Assembly (NCBI GenBank): GCA_937868765.1
Contig: CALMNL010000004.1
Location: forward strand, 1,624,749-1,688,748
DNA: 64,000 nucleotides
Source of the DNA: an uncultured Desulfatitalea sp.
GTDB lineage: Bacteria; Desulfobacterota; Desulfobacteria; Desulfobacterales; Desulfosarcinaceae
Reading direction: 5' to 3'
A program made the translations under genes and the position numbers. Each line of letters begins with the position of its first letter. Position 1 is the stretch's first letter. The notes beneath the pieces were generated by a model. The model saw only the letters and a program-made list of their open reading frames with translations. It ran no database searches and was not told where the DNA came from. This document shows positions 24,009 to 33,663 of the stretch, piece after piece.

Positions 24009-25268
24009 ATGGAAAGCTCAGGCACCATCAAGGGCAGGGCCATGGCGCTGGCCGGATTCCTGGGCCTGCGGCGCAGCACGGCCGGCGTCCTGATCATGGT
24101 GGCACTGGTGGGCATGGGCGAGCGCATGGCCGAGCGCTTCCTGCCCATCTACCTGCTGGCCCTGGGCAGCGGCGTGATGGCGGTGGGCCTGCTCCAGGCC
24201 ATGGACAACCTGCTGTCGGCGCTCTACTCCTTTCCCGGAGGGTATCTCGCGGACCGCGTCGGCGCCAAGCGCTCCCTGCTGATCTTCAATCTGGTGGCCA
24301 TAGGCGGTTACAGCCTGGTGATTATGGTGCCGGCCTGGCAGGCGGTGCTCATCGGCGCCGTGTTATTCATCTCCTGGTCGGCCATCTCCCTGCCGGCCAC
24401 GCTGAGCCTGATTTACAAAGTATTGCCGCACCACAAGCGCACCATGGGGGTGAGTTTGCACTCTCTGGTCCGGCGCATTCCCATGGCCCTGGGGCCCCTG
24501 CTGGGCGGCCTGTTCATCGGCATGTGGGGCGAGCGCGACGGGGTGCGTCTGGCCTTCGTTGCGGCGCTGTGCATGGCTCTGGCCGCTTTGGCGCTGCAAC
24601 AGCGGATGATCGAAGACGATGGCCGGGATGCGCGTGCGGCCTCGCACGGGAGCGGACTCGGCCCGGAGAAGAACCCTTTCAGACTGTTGCGCCTGATGCA
24701 TCCGTCCATGAAGGGGTTGCTGGTCACCGACATCCTGGTGCGCTTCTGCGAGCAGCTCCCCTATGCCTTCGTGGTGGTCTGGTGCATGAAGACCATTGCC
24801 CAGCCCGTCTCGGCCGTGCAGTTCGGCCTGCTGACCGCCATCGAGATGACCACGGCGGTCCTGGTATATCTTCCGGTGGCCTGGCTGGCCGATCGCGGCA
24901 CCAAAAAGCCCTTCGTGCTGACCACCTTCGTCTTCTTCACGCTCTTTCCGCTGGTGCTGCTCTTCAGCCGTTCTTTCGCCTGGCTGATCGCGGCCTTCAT
25001 CCTGCGGGGGCTCAAGGAGTTCGGCGAGCCCACCCGCAAGGCGCTGATCATGGACCTGGCGCCGGCTCACTGCAAGGCGGCCATGTTCGGAGTGTACTAC
25101 CTCGTCCGGGATGTGGTCGTTTCCTTAGCCGCTTTGAGCGGTGCGTTGTTGTGGCAGATCAGCCCGGCGGCGAACCTGGTCACGGCTTTCGTATTTGGCT
25201 TGATCGGCACCGTGGGCTTCGCGATTTTCGGCCGCGATCGGCTGGTGTCGGATATGATCAGGAGATAA
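24009..25268 (+). CDS. MFS transporter
   Basis: 419 residues with about twelve membrane segments. Motif A is recognisable in YSFPGGYLADRVGAKRSLL and again in PVAWLADRGTKKPF. The central loop (about residues 195-225) is basic and soluble. ATG 24009 lies 11 bp after the ChrB-like gene, so the two probably form an operon. Substrate unknown; an ion or oxyanion exporter is a guess from context. Confidence 0.78.
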   Translation: MESSGTIKGRAMALAGFLGLRRSTAGVLIMVALVGMGERMAERFLPIYLLALGSGVMAVGLLQAMDNLLSALYSFPGGYLADRVGAKRSLLIFNLVAIGGYSLVIMVPAWQAVLIGAVLFISWSAISLPATLSLIYKVLPHHKRTMGVSLHSLVRRIPMALGPLLGGLFIGMWGERDGVRLAFVAALCMALAALALQQRMIEDDGRDARAASHGSGLGPEKNPFRLLRLMHPSMKGLLVTDILVRFCEQLPYAFVVVWCMKTIAQPVSAVQFGLLTAIEMTTAVLVYLPVAWLADRGTKKPFVLTTFVFFTLFPLVLLFSRSFAWLIAAFILRGLKEFGEPTRKALIMDLAPAHCKAAMFGVYYLVRDVVVSLAALSGALLWQISPAANLVTAFVFGLIGTVGFAIFGRDRLVSDMIRR

Positions 25269-25357
25269 ACATGATCCCTGCGACCGATCGTCCGGCTTTC
25301 TGCCCGACTCGGCCAGAAGGGGTCGAAGTAAAAGCGTACCAGATGGGCAGCCGCCGG

Positions 25358-26758
<1,401 letters not shown>

Positions 26759-27146
26759 TGAATATCCTCCTTTTCTAGAGTTCAAGCGCCAATTGGATCG
26801 GGTCGGAGAAAAGCACGACTGCAGAATTGGATCCGGCATGACAACTTGCGTTGGCAGACAGAATTCAGAATACCGGCGACAGAATGGAAAACGCGCAGCC
26901 CGCCTTAAAATTTGGGCAGACGGCCGCGGCCATCCTGAATTCTGAATTGTGGGCGCTGAAGTCCGGCTGGTTGGGCAGTTACCAAATATGGCGGCAAAAT
27001 GCAAATCGGGTCGGGCAGACAGGTCCGCATCGTCCGAGGCGGTCGCCAACTGGATGTTGGGCAGATTCGCCACGGGGCGCGTTGACGGCGTTGGCTATCT
27101 GTATTAGATAAAATGGCAGTCGAACCCGAACCCAAAGGATTTCACG
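26759..27146. repeat. Non-coding divergent spacer with four TTGGGCAG-type repeats
   Basis: 388 bp between citrate synthase and the MaoC gene. T(T/C)GGGCAG occurs at 26912, 26971, 27011 and 27057. CAGAATTCAG (26859-26868) and CTGAATTCTG (26935-26944) form a perfect 10-bp inverted repeat. No convincing gene. It presumably holds both divergent promoters. Confidence 0.45.
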
Positions 27147-27626
27147 ATGACGCTCCATGGCATGTATTATGAAGATTTTCTTCCCGGTCGGAAGTATTCC
27201 ACGGATCGCCGAACGATCACCGAGGCCGATCACGTGAACTTCACCACCTCCTTCGGCTTTTTCGAGCCCCTGTTCATGGACGCGGATTATGTCCGTTCCC
27301 AGACCCCCTACCCGGCGCGCATCGTGCCCGGCACCCTCACCTTGGCGGTGGCCGAAGGGTTGACGATTCTCTCCGGCATCCTGCACGGAACGGGCATTGC
27401 CTTTCTGGGGGTCGAACTCACCGTGCTCAAACCGGTCTTCATCGGCGATACGGTAAGGGTCGAGATCGAGGTGACGGAGCGCCGCGAGACCCGCAAGGCC
27501 GAGCAGGGCATCGTCACTTTTGCCCATCAGGTGTTCAACCAGAACGAGGAACACGTCATGGCCTATACCATCAAACGCATGATCCGGCGCAAGGAATCGA
27601 CGCCCTCCGTCGAGGGGACGCCATGA
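27147..27626 (+). CDS. MaoC-like (R)-hydratase
   Basis: 159 residues with a hot-dog fold pattern. The catalytic Asp/His hydratase motif appears in changed form in FEPLFMDADYVRSQTPYPARIVPGT, followed by FLGVELTVLKPVFIGDTVRV. Such enzymes hydrate enoyl-CoA or similar acids. Its stop overlaps the start of the next gene (ATGA at 27623-27626), indicating cotranslation with the reductase. Confidence 0.8.
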   Translation: MTLHGMYYEDFLPGRKYSTDRRTITEADHVNFTTSFGFFEPLFMDADYVRSQTPYPARIVPGTLTLAVAEGLTILSGILHGTGIAFLGVELTVLKPVFIGDTVRVEIEVTERRETRKAEQGIVTFAHQVFNQNEEHVMAYTIKRMIRRKESTPSVEGTP

Positions 27627-28546
27627 CAACCATCCGCACCATCGCCATCCTGGGCGCCGGCGCCATGGGCGGCGCCTATGCCGCCATGTTTTCGGCGGCC
27701 GAAGGCTTCTCGGTCTGTTTCGTGGCCCGCGGCGCGCGCCATGCGCGGCTTGCGCGCTCGCCCTTGATCGTCAACGGACAGCCGTGCCCGGTTCCCGTGT
27801 GCCAGCCGGAAGCGGTAACCGCCCCGGCCGATCTGGTGGTGGTGGCCCTCAAGCACCATCACCTGGCCGAAGCCCTGCCCGACCTTAAGCCCCTGGTCGG
27901 TCCCCGAACCACGATTCTGTCGGTGATGAACGGCCTGGAAAGCGAAGAGATCATCGGCGCCCGCTGCGGCATGGACAAACTGGTTTACGCCATTGCCGTT
28001 GGCATCGACGCCGTTTACGACCAGGGTCGCGTCACCTACAGCCAGCCCGGCCGGATCGTCTTCGGCCCCACCGGTGCCGCCGGCAGCGCCGAGCGCGTGG
28101 TCCGGCTGGCAGAAGCGCTGGCCCGGGCCGGCATCGCCCATGAGACCCCCGCCGATATCCTGCGCAGCCTGTGGTGGAAGTTCATGATCAATGTCGGCAT
28201 CAACCAGGCCTCGGCGGTGTTGCGCGCCCCCTACCGCCTGTTCCAGACCTCGCCCGACGCCCAGGCCCTGATGCGCCTTCTGATGGATGAAGTCATCGCT
28301 CTCGCGCCCCACGCCGGCGTGTCCTTGACGGCCGCCGACCTGGAGGGTTGGGGCCGGGTGCTCGCCAGTCTCGCGCCCGAAGGCAAGACCTCCATGCTCC
28401 AGGATATCGAGGCCGGAAGAAAAACCGAAGTGGAGATCTTCGCCGGCAAGGTGGTCTCCCTGGGCCGCCAATACGGGGTGCCGACCCCGGTGAATGCCGC
28501 CGTGCTGCACATCCTCAGGGCACTCGAAACCATCGCCGACAGCTGA
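27623..28546 (+). CDS. 2-dehydropantoate 2-reductase family protein
   Basis: 307 residues. N-terminal NAD(P) site AILGAGAMGGAYAAMF, then APADLVVVALKHHHLAEALP and ILSVMNGLESEE, then the PanE-type C-terminal domain with LWWKFMINVGINQASAVL (Lys and Asn active-site positions) and GKTSMLQDIEAGRKTEVE. True ketopantoate reductase is plausible, but coupling to a MaoC hydratase suggests it may act on another 2-oxo acid. Confidence 0.85.
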   Translation: MTTIRTIAILGAGAMGGAYAAMFSAAEGFSVCFVARGARHARLARSPLIVNGQPCPVPVCQPEAVTAPADLVVVALKHHHLAEALPDLKPLVGPRTTILSVMNGLESEEIIGARCGMDKLVYAIAVGIDAVYDQGRVTYSQPGRIVFGPTGAAGSAERVVRLAEALARAGIAHETPADILRSLWWKFMINVGINQASAVLRAPYRLFQTSPDAQALMRLLMDEVIALAPHAGVSLTAADLEGWGRVLASLAPEGKTSMLQDIEAGRKTEVEIFAGKVVSLGRQYGVPTPVNAAVLHILRALETIADS

Positions 28547-28661
28547 CCGGCAGCAGATCTTTGGCACTTCATGTGATCAGGCGGATGAATCCCGGGCGCG
28601 CCCGAATCAGCTGGATGCCGAGCGGTCCAAGGGTCGGAGGAAGACAACCACCCGAGACGGC

Positions 28662-29255
28662 TCAGAGCCGCCGGTACCAGTACCAGGCCGTGCCGAAGCC
28701 GCGCTCTGCGCCCACCACCACCCGGTCTTTATCGAAATGAGATTTCAGCAGGGCCTCGGTCTCTTCCACCGAGATGCCCACCGTGCGGCCTTTCCAGACC
28801 CTGGGCAGCCAGGCGTAGAGCATGTACCAGGCGCCGGGCCGCAGCAGGCGGGTCAGGTGGGCGGCGTATTTTTCCCACTGGTCGGGAGTCAGGCCGGTGA
28901 GGCAGCCGATGTCCAGGCCGTAGTCGAAGGGCCCCGTCAGGTCGCCGAGGTCGGTGACATCCGCCCGGCGGAAATCGATGGCCAGGCCGGCCGCGGCTGC
29001 CCTGGCCCGGGCCTTGCGGATCGCCTGGGGCACGAAATCCACGCCGGTCACCTGCCAGCCGCGGCGGGCCAGGGTGACGGCATTGGTGCCGGTGCCGCAG
29101 CCCAGGTCCAGGGCCCTTGCCGGCGGCGTCACCTCGAGGAAGGCCATGACCTCGGGGGGCGTCACGCCGGTGTCCCAGGGGGTGCGGCGGCGAAGGTACA
29201 TCCAGGCGAAGCGCCAGCGGCGCAAGCCGAAGCGGTCTGCGATTTCGAACAACAT
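28662..29255 (-). CDS. Class I SAM-dependent methyltransferase
   Basis: 197 residues from ATG 29255 behind AAAGGGAGC. Motif I ALDLGCGTGTNAVTLARRGW and TGVDFVPQAIRKARARA place it with TehB/thiopurine-type small methyltransferases; the C-terminal GFGTAWYWYRRL is typical of this subgroup. Substrate unknown. Confidence 0.82.
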   Translation of the reverse strand: MLFEIADRFGLRRWRFAWMYLRRRTPWDTGVTPPEVMAFLEVTPPARALDLGCGTGTNAVTLARRGWQVTGVDFVPQAIRKARARAAAAGLAIDFRRADVTDLGDLTGPFDYGLDIGCLTGLTPDQWEKYAAHLTRLLRPGAWYMLYAWLPRVWKGRTVGISVEETEALLKSHFDKDRVVVGAERGFGTAWYWYRRL

Positions 29256-29333
29256 GGCGGAGCTCCCTTTTTGCTTTGAATATGCAATCCCGGCCGGTCT
29301 GTCAAAGCATCCGTTCTTTCCACTGCATGCACG

Positions 29334-29369
29334 CACGGCACGTTCGGGCCATGACCCGAACATGCCGTG
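29334..29369. repeat. REP-like extragenic palindrome, copy 1
   Basis: CACGGCACGTTCGGG (29334-29348) and CCCGAACATGCCGTG (29355-29369) form a 15-bp stem with one mismatch and a CCATGA loop. The core CCATGACCCGAA recurs at about 32714. It lies in the spacer between divergent genes. Confidence 0.6.
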
Positions 29370-29491
29370 ACGGACCATCGTGGATTGCCGGTGCGCCTCC
29401 CAAACTCCACTTGCGGTTTGGGGTGACTTCAACTACAGAATTGCCCCTTGAACGTTCCCGAAAGATCGCGAAACGAGGAGGGAAAAGGGAA

Positions 29492-30304
29492 ATGAACGCT
29501 GCAATGCTGACGCTGCTCATGGTCTACACGGGGGTCGGCGCCGTGGCCGGGGTGCTGGCCGGGCTGCTGGGCATCGGCGGCGGGCTGGTGATCGTGCCCA
29601 TGCTGGTGTACGCCTTTACCTGGCAGGGGGTCGATCAGGCGGTCATCATGCAGGCGGCCCTGGGCACCTCCATGGCCAGCATCGTCTTTACGGCCGTCTC
29701 CAGCTTCATGGCCCACCATCGGCACGGCGCGGTGCGGTGGCCCATCGTGCGCAGCATCACCCCGGGCGTCTTGCTCGGCACCTTCGGCGGCGCGTGGATC
29801 GCGGCCCGCATGTCTACCGGATTCCTCAAGGGCTTTTTCGTGCTGTTCCTTTACTTCGTCGCCACCCAGATGCTGCTGGGCAAGAAGCCCAAGGCGAGCC
29901 GCGAGCTGCCCGGCCGGGCCGCCATGGCCGGCGCCGGCGGCGTCATCGGCGTTTTTTCCAGCCTGGTGGGCATCGGCGGCGGCACCCTCTCGGTGCCGTT
30001 CATGATGTTCCACAACGTGCCGGTGCACCACGCCGTGGGCACCTCGGCCGCCATCGGCTTTCCCATCGCCATCGCCGGCACCGTGGGCTATGTGGTCAAC
30101 GGCCTTTCCGTCGCCGGCCTGCCCTCCCATTCCCTGGGGTTCATCTACCTGCCGGCCCTCTTGGGCATCGTGGTTGCCAGCGTGCTGACCGCGCCCCTGG
30201 GCGTGCGCCTGGCCCACCACCTGCCGGTGGAACGGCTCAAGCGGGTTTTCGCGGTGCTGCTCTTCTTGGTCGGCACGCGCATGCTCATCGGCATATTGCG
30301 CTGA
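29492..30304 (+). CDS. TauE/SafE-family sulfite or anion exporter
   Basis: 270 residues with about eight membrane segments in two homologous halves, each starting with a glycine-rich signature: VLAGLLGIGGGLVIVPMLVY and GVFSSLVGIGGGTLSVPFMM. The family exports sulfite, sulfoacetate or similar small anions. In a sulfate reducer, sulfite efflux is a sensible but untested role. ATG 29492 has a GAGGAGGGAAAAGG ribosome site. Confidence 0.85.
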   Translation: MNAAMLTLLMVYTGVGAVAGVLAGLLGIGGGLVIVPMLVYAFTWQGVDQAVIMQAALGTSMASIVFTAVSSFMAHHRHGAVRWPIVRSITPGVLLGTFGGAWIAARMSTGFLKGFFVLFLYFVATQMLLGKKPKASRELPGRAAMAGAGGVIGVFSSLVGIGGGTLSVPFMMFHNVPVHHAVGTSAAIGFPIAIAGTVGYVVNGLSVAGLPSHSLGFIYLPALLGIVVASVLTAPLGVRLAHHLPVERLKRVFAVLLFLVGTRMLIGILR

Positions 30305-30444
30305 CCATCCGGGCGGGGTCCAGCTCGTCCAGACGCTTGAGGTTGCAGGAGGCGCCGGCCGCCCCGAAACCGTCCAAAACAACTTCATCGATATTGTTTT
30401 CGCTGCCTGTCAGAAGGCCCGTATGGCTTTTCCTTCTTTTGATT

Positions 30445-30633
30445 TCAAACACAAAATACAATTCGGTGATCCACCAGCTTCATGGCTTTCAGTCGGCCGC
30501 GGATAATCTTCTGGTCGCCGAAGATGCCCACCAGGCGAAAGGTGTCGTCCCCTTCAGGCTCCACGATGTCCACCGATTCCATCACCAGCTCCTCGATGCC
30601 GTTTTTCTCCAGATAGACATTGGCTTCACACAT
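30445..30633 (-). CDS. cooT: CooT-family nickel-binding protein
   Basis: 62 residues: MCEANVYLEKNGIEELVMES and then the conserved VEPEGDDTFRLVGIFGDQK and MKLVDHRIVF. CooT is a small Ni-binding protein linked to carbon monoxide dehydrogenase maturation; Cys2 is the known Ni ligand and is present. The start overlaps the DUF3842 gene by 8 bp. It fits an organism with Ni-dependent CODH/ACS and the Ni/Co importer at 20.7 kb. Confidence 0.88.
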   Translation of the reverse strand: MCEANVYLEKNGIEELVMESVDIVEPEGDDTFRLVGIFGDQKIIRGRLKAMKLVDHRIVFCV

Positions 30634-31051
30634 GGTTCAACACCTCCTTGATCTCGCGCTCCACCAAACGTTGCACGAAATGGGGCAGCGGTTCATTGAC
30701 GATGCCGACGATGCGGATCTGCTCCTGGGAGAGGGGCAGCAGGATCTTGGGGGCCGGGCAGGAGGTGATGGCGGCGGCCATGGCCGGCGTCACCTCGCCC
30801 AGCATGGCGTTGGCCCAGGTGATGGCGATGGGGCCGACGATGCCGTCGGCGCGCGCCACCGTGTGGCGGATGGCGTTTTCCCCCGAGGCCCCCTTGTTGG
30901 CCCCGGCCTTGAGCATGTTGGCCGTGGCGATGGCGTTGGTGCCCAGGGCGATGAGTTCGATGGACTCGCCGCAGGCTGCCTTGAGGTACTTGATCAAGGT
31001 GGCGCCGATGCCGCCCCCCTGGCCGTCGATGACGCAGATCCGCTTAACCAA
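30626..31051 (-). CDS. DUF3842-family protein
   Basis: 141 residues, starting RICVIDGQGGGIGATLIKYL, a Rossmann-like glycine-rich loop, then ELIALGTNAIATANMLKAGA and GPIAITWANAMLGEVTPAMA. This matches DUF3842, found near CODH/ACS and CooT genes in anaerobes; function unknown. It overlaps cooT and is preceded by a long leader with its own terminator. Confidence 0.8.
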   Translation of the reverse strand: MVKRICVIDGQGGGIGATLIKYLKAACGESIELIALGTNAIATANMLKAGANKGASGENAIRHTVARADGIVGPIAITWANAMLGEVTPAMAAAITSCPAPKILLPLSQEQIRIVGIVNEPLPHFVQRLVEREIKEVLNHV

Positions 31052-31092
31052 CCGCTTCGTTCCTTTCCCGTAAACGCTCCCTGTGGAGATTT

Positions 31093-31152
31093 AAAACAAA
31101 AAGGCCGGGAGACGTCGCACGGGATTCATCCCGTGCCCGACCTTCCCGGCCT
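31093..31152 (-). terminator. Nested hairpin terminator in the DUF3842-cooT leader
   Basis: On the minus strand the outer stem pairs 31152-31144 with 31110-31102 (AGGCCGGGA/TCCCGGCCT), an inner stem pairs GCACGGGAT with ATCCCGTGC (31136-31128 with 31125-31117), and TTTTTGTTTT follows (31102-31093). It ends 41 bp before the DUF3842 start codon, so it can only regulate that transcript. Confidence 0.7.
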
Positions 31153-31248
31153 GACCCGTTCTCAGTTCGGCGGCCCGCGCTGGGTAGCGAAACCGCCATG
31201 CCATCAACATGATGAAGCGCCTTCATGGCGCTTTTCCGTTAAGGCAAT

Positions 31249-31277
31249 CGTTTATGCAAAAGCTGGGGGCGTGTCAA
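31249..31277 (-). promoter_or_regulatory. Promoter of the DUF3842-cooT transcript
   Basis: Minus strand TTGACA (31277-31272), a 17-bp spacer and TAAACG (31254-31249). The predicted leader of about 190 nt contains a GGCGG/CCGCC stem and then the nested terminator. Confidence 0.5.
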
Positions 31278-31301
31278 TATTTACTTTTCCTGCTCTCCCT
31301 T

Positions 31302-31813
31302 GGCATGGGCCACGCTTCGGAGCTGATTGCCTTCATCAAAAAGCATTACGATTTCACCCTCGGCTGCGCCGGTTATCCCGAGGGCCACATCGAAGCCCAG
31401 AGCCTGGAAAAGGACATCGATTTTCTCAAACGCAAAATCGACAACGGCGCCGCGTATATCGTCAGCCAGTACTTCTATGACAACGACTTCTTCTTCAACT
31501 ATGTTGAGAAGTGCCGGCCGCGGGAATCACGGTGCCCATCATTGCCGGGATCATGCCGGTTTACACCCTGAAAATGACCCAAATGCTGGCCAAAATCTGC
31601 GGGGCCACCATTACCGCCGAGTTGAAGAGAAGGCTGGATGACGTCGATGCCGCCGACAAAGAGGCGGTGCTGAAGGTGGGTGTGGATTTCGCCGTCTCGC
31701 AATGCATGGGACTGCTGCAGGCGGGGGAGACCGCCCTGCATTTTTACACCATGAACCGCGCCGGTTCCACCAAGGCGATCCTCAAAGCCCTCAAGGCGCA
31801 GGATATGATTTGA
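31302..31813 (+). pseudogene. metF: 5'-truncated, frameshifted metF (methylenetetrahydrofolate reductase) remnant
   Basis: The first frame reads ASELIAFIKKHYDFTLGCAG, YPEGHIEAQSLEKDIDFLKR and QYFYDNDFFFNYVEKCR, which is the C-terminal half of MetF. The match then moves to a second frame with ITVPIIAGIMPVYTLKMTQM and ends ALHFYTMNRAGSTKAILKAL. One missing G after 31517 explains the shift. About 120-140 N-terminal residues are absent; the upstream DNA is instead the leader of the divergent DUF3842 gene. MetF belongs to the methyl branch of the acetyl-CoA pathway, which fits the CooT neighbour. A functional copy should exist elsewhere. Confidence 0.82.
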
Positions 31814-31849
31814 CAGCCTGCGGATGACGGTTGGAAGAAGGAAGGTGCC

Positions 31850-32602
31850 TCAACGCGCGTCGCCGAACAGGGCCCGGCGCACCCATGCCAGTCCCCAGTT
31901 CAGCCAGGCGAAGTCATCGGCGGTGTCGGGCAAGGGGGCTACGGATACATGGGTCCCCTTCAAGTGGCCTGCGGCGGCCTCCTGCTTGAGTCGATCCAGA
32001 TCGTAAAACGCCATGACCACCCATTTCTCTTCTTCCGGCGCGAGCCGACCGGGGCGCAGCCGATTCTTCAAGGCGATGAGTGCCATCAGGCGGTCCGAGG
32101 CCTCCAACCCTTCCCGGGCGCCCTGGCTGGCGATCCATTGATGCGCGGTCATGGCCGGTCCCTGATCGAATCCCTTGCAATGGGCCTCCCGGATCAGGGC
32201 GAAGTGCTCGCTGAGGCGGCCGTCCTGGCGCGAACGATGCAGTGCCCGGGCCACGGGGTAGAGTCGGCAGGAAACCGGTCGTGACGCATACACGCTGCAT
32301 CCCGACGGGGTCACGAAAGGGCAGAGCCGCTCGCGGCTCGGCGCGAACCGCAATGAAACCACCGGCAGGCCGGAGCCCGGGCCCGTGTAAAGGGCGGCGT
32401 AGCGCTCCAGGAATTCAGGCCAGGAGAGCTTCAGGTGGGTCCGTAGCATCAGTACGTCATAGGGCGTCAAGGCCTGGATGAGGTCCTGACAGCAGTGGTT
32501 GAAACAGGCAACGTCCGGTCCGCAGGAGAACTGAAAGCGTTCTTCCGGAGCCAGGGCGACGAGTTCGGGTTCCGTTTCAGAAGGGTCGGATTCGATATTC
32601 AT
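31850..32602 (-). CDS. YkgJ-family cysteine-cluster protein
   Basis: 250 residues. Cysteines are arranged as in the zinc- or iron-binding YkgJ/CxxCxxCC family: FSCGPDVACFNHCCQDL, then LCPFVTPSGCSVYASRPVSC and CRLYPVARAL, with a further Cys in REAHCKGFDQG. Function unknown, possibly an Fe-S protein. It is convergent with the metF remnant. Confidence 0.8.
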   Translation of the reverse strand: MNIESDPSETEPELVALAPEERFQFSCGPDVACFNHCCQDLIQALTPYDVLMLRTHLKLSWPEFLERYAALYTGPGSGLPVVSLRFAPSRERLCPFVTPSGCSVYASRPVSCRLYPVARALHRSRQDGRLSEHFALIREAHCKGFDQGPAMTAHQWIASQGAREGLEASDRLMALIALKNRLRPGRLAPEEEKWVVMAFYDLDRLKQEAAAGHLKGTHVSVAPLPDTADDFAWLNWGLAWVRRALFGDAR

Positions 32603-32695
32603 GGGGTCGTTTCATATCGGTCTTTGAAACGAATGTCAAAGTTGGGGATGAAATCCCGTTTTTCTCCGCTGCCCCCCAGCGGTACTAAAAAATTT

Positions 32696-32740
32696 ATGGT
32701 CCATGGCGTTCCGGACCATGACCCGAATGCAGCGTGATGG
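32696..32740. repeat. REP-like extragenic palindrome, decayed copy 2
   Basis: ATGGTCC (32696-32702) pairs with GGACCAT (32713-32719), and CCATGACCCGAA repeats the 12-bp core of the copy at 29334-29369, followed in both by a GCCGTGA/GCGTGA-like end. Confidence 0.5.
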
Positions 32741-32891
32741 TTCACCGAGAAAAGCGGACGAATTTCGGTGGGCGATCGCCTGGGGGCACCAGATATAGTA
32801 CAGGTTGTCGAGGGACCCGCCATATGTTGATTGCCATGCCGGAGTATGCTGATAGATCTTTTTGAATGGGGATTTTGTTCCCGAAAAATCA

Positions 32892-32920
32892 TTGACAAGG
32901 GGGGACCACAATGGTATTCA
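32892..32920 (+). promoter_or_regulatory. Candidate promoter for aprBA
   Basis: TTGACA (32892-32897), a 17-bp spacer and TATTCA (32915-32920). It implies a leader of about 245 nt, long enough for regulation, with the inverted repeat at 33044-33066 inside it. Confidence 0.5.
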
Positions 32921-33170
32921 TCATACCTTATTTTATTTATAACCGGCTGATTTTTTTATTAAAATTTATTCAAGAAGTTTAACGATTTCGGCGCGGGAAC
33001 GGCGCCACCCGAACGGCGATCCAAGGGTTTTCCTTTTAGAATAGTCCGATCCGTCAGCTATCGGACAATCAATAGGAAGGGGGGTGTCGAAACAGCAAAG
33101 AGATTGGCTTTGGTTTTTATGTGGCGTCAATTGGTTGAATTCCAGTAACCAAATCTAGGAGGAATAGTAA

Positions 33171-33605
33171 ATGCCAAGTTTTGTCATTCAGGAAAAATGT
33201 GACGGATGCAAGGGTGGCGACAAGACCGCTTGCATGTACATTTGCCCCAACGACCTGATGGTCCTCGATCCCACCGCCATGAAGGCTTACAATCAGGAGC
33301 CGGATCAGTGCTGGGAATGCTTCTCCTGCGTCAAGATCTGCCCCACCCAAGCCATCGAAGTGCGCGGCTATGCCGACTTCGTGCCCCTGGGAAGCTCGAT
33401 CATGCCCATGATGGGTACCGAAGACGTCATGTGGACCTGCAAGTTCCGCAATGGACTCATCAAACGCTTTAAGTTCCCCATCCGAACCACTCCCGAAGGC
33501 GCCGCCAATGCCTACGAGAACCTGAAGGGCAAGGATCTGGAAAGCCAGCTGCTCTCCACCGAGGAAGCCGACGGCTACAAGATGCCCACGCCCAAGACTG
33601 CCTAA
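33171..33605 (+). CDS. aprB: Adenylylsulfate reductase beta subunit
   Basis: 144 residues. Two [4Fe-4S] clusters are bound by CDGCKGGDKTACMYICP and CWECFSCVKICP; the rest forms the platform that wraps around AprA. AprAB reduces APS to sulfite and AMP in the cytoplasm; AprB passes electrons from QmoABC to the FAD in AprA. Strong AGGAGGAATAGTAA ribosome site. First gene of the aprBA-qmoABC series. Confidence 0.97.
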   Translation: MPSFVIQEKCDGCKGGDKTACMYICPNDLMVLDPTAMKAYNQEPDQCWECFSCVKICPTQAIEVRGYADFVPLGSSIMPMMGTEDVMWTCKFRNGLIKRFKFPIRTTPEGAANAYENLKGKDLESQLLSTEEADGYKMPTPKTA

Positions 33606-33663
33606 GGCGGCTGTTTGAATTCATTGAACCATACACTTTGAATCATCTTTTAGGAGGTTAGAT

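Larger units (their letters stand above)
32603..33170. other. aprB upstream region, 568 bp without a gene
   Basis: Contains a decayed REP-like repeat (32696-32740), a sigma-70-like promoter (32892-32920), a very AT-rich stretch (32921-32985) and a 7-bp inverted repeat GTCCGAT/ATCGGAC (33044-33050 with 33060-33066). Base composition differs sharply from the surrounding genes. No ORF here is convincing. Confidence 0.55.

Noticed and set aside
24086-24112. TGGCACTGGTGGGC as a sigma-54 site
   Set aside because: It lacks the TTGC half and lies inside the MFS gene.
31150-31175. Resemblance to the 4.5S/SRP RNA core (GGTCAGGCCGGGAAGG on the minus strand)
   Set aside because: The conserved GGAAGCAGC part is absent and the sequence is better explained as part of the leader terminator.
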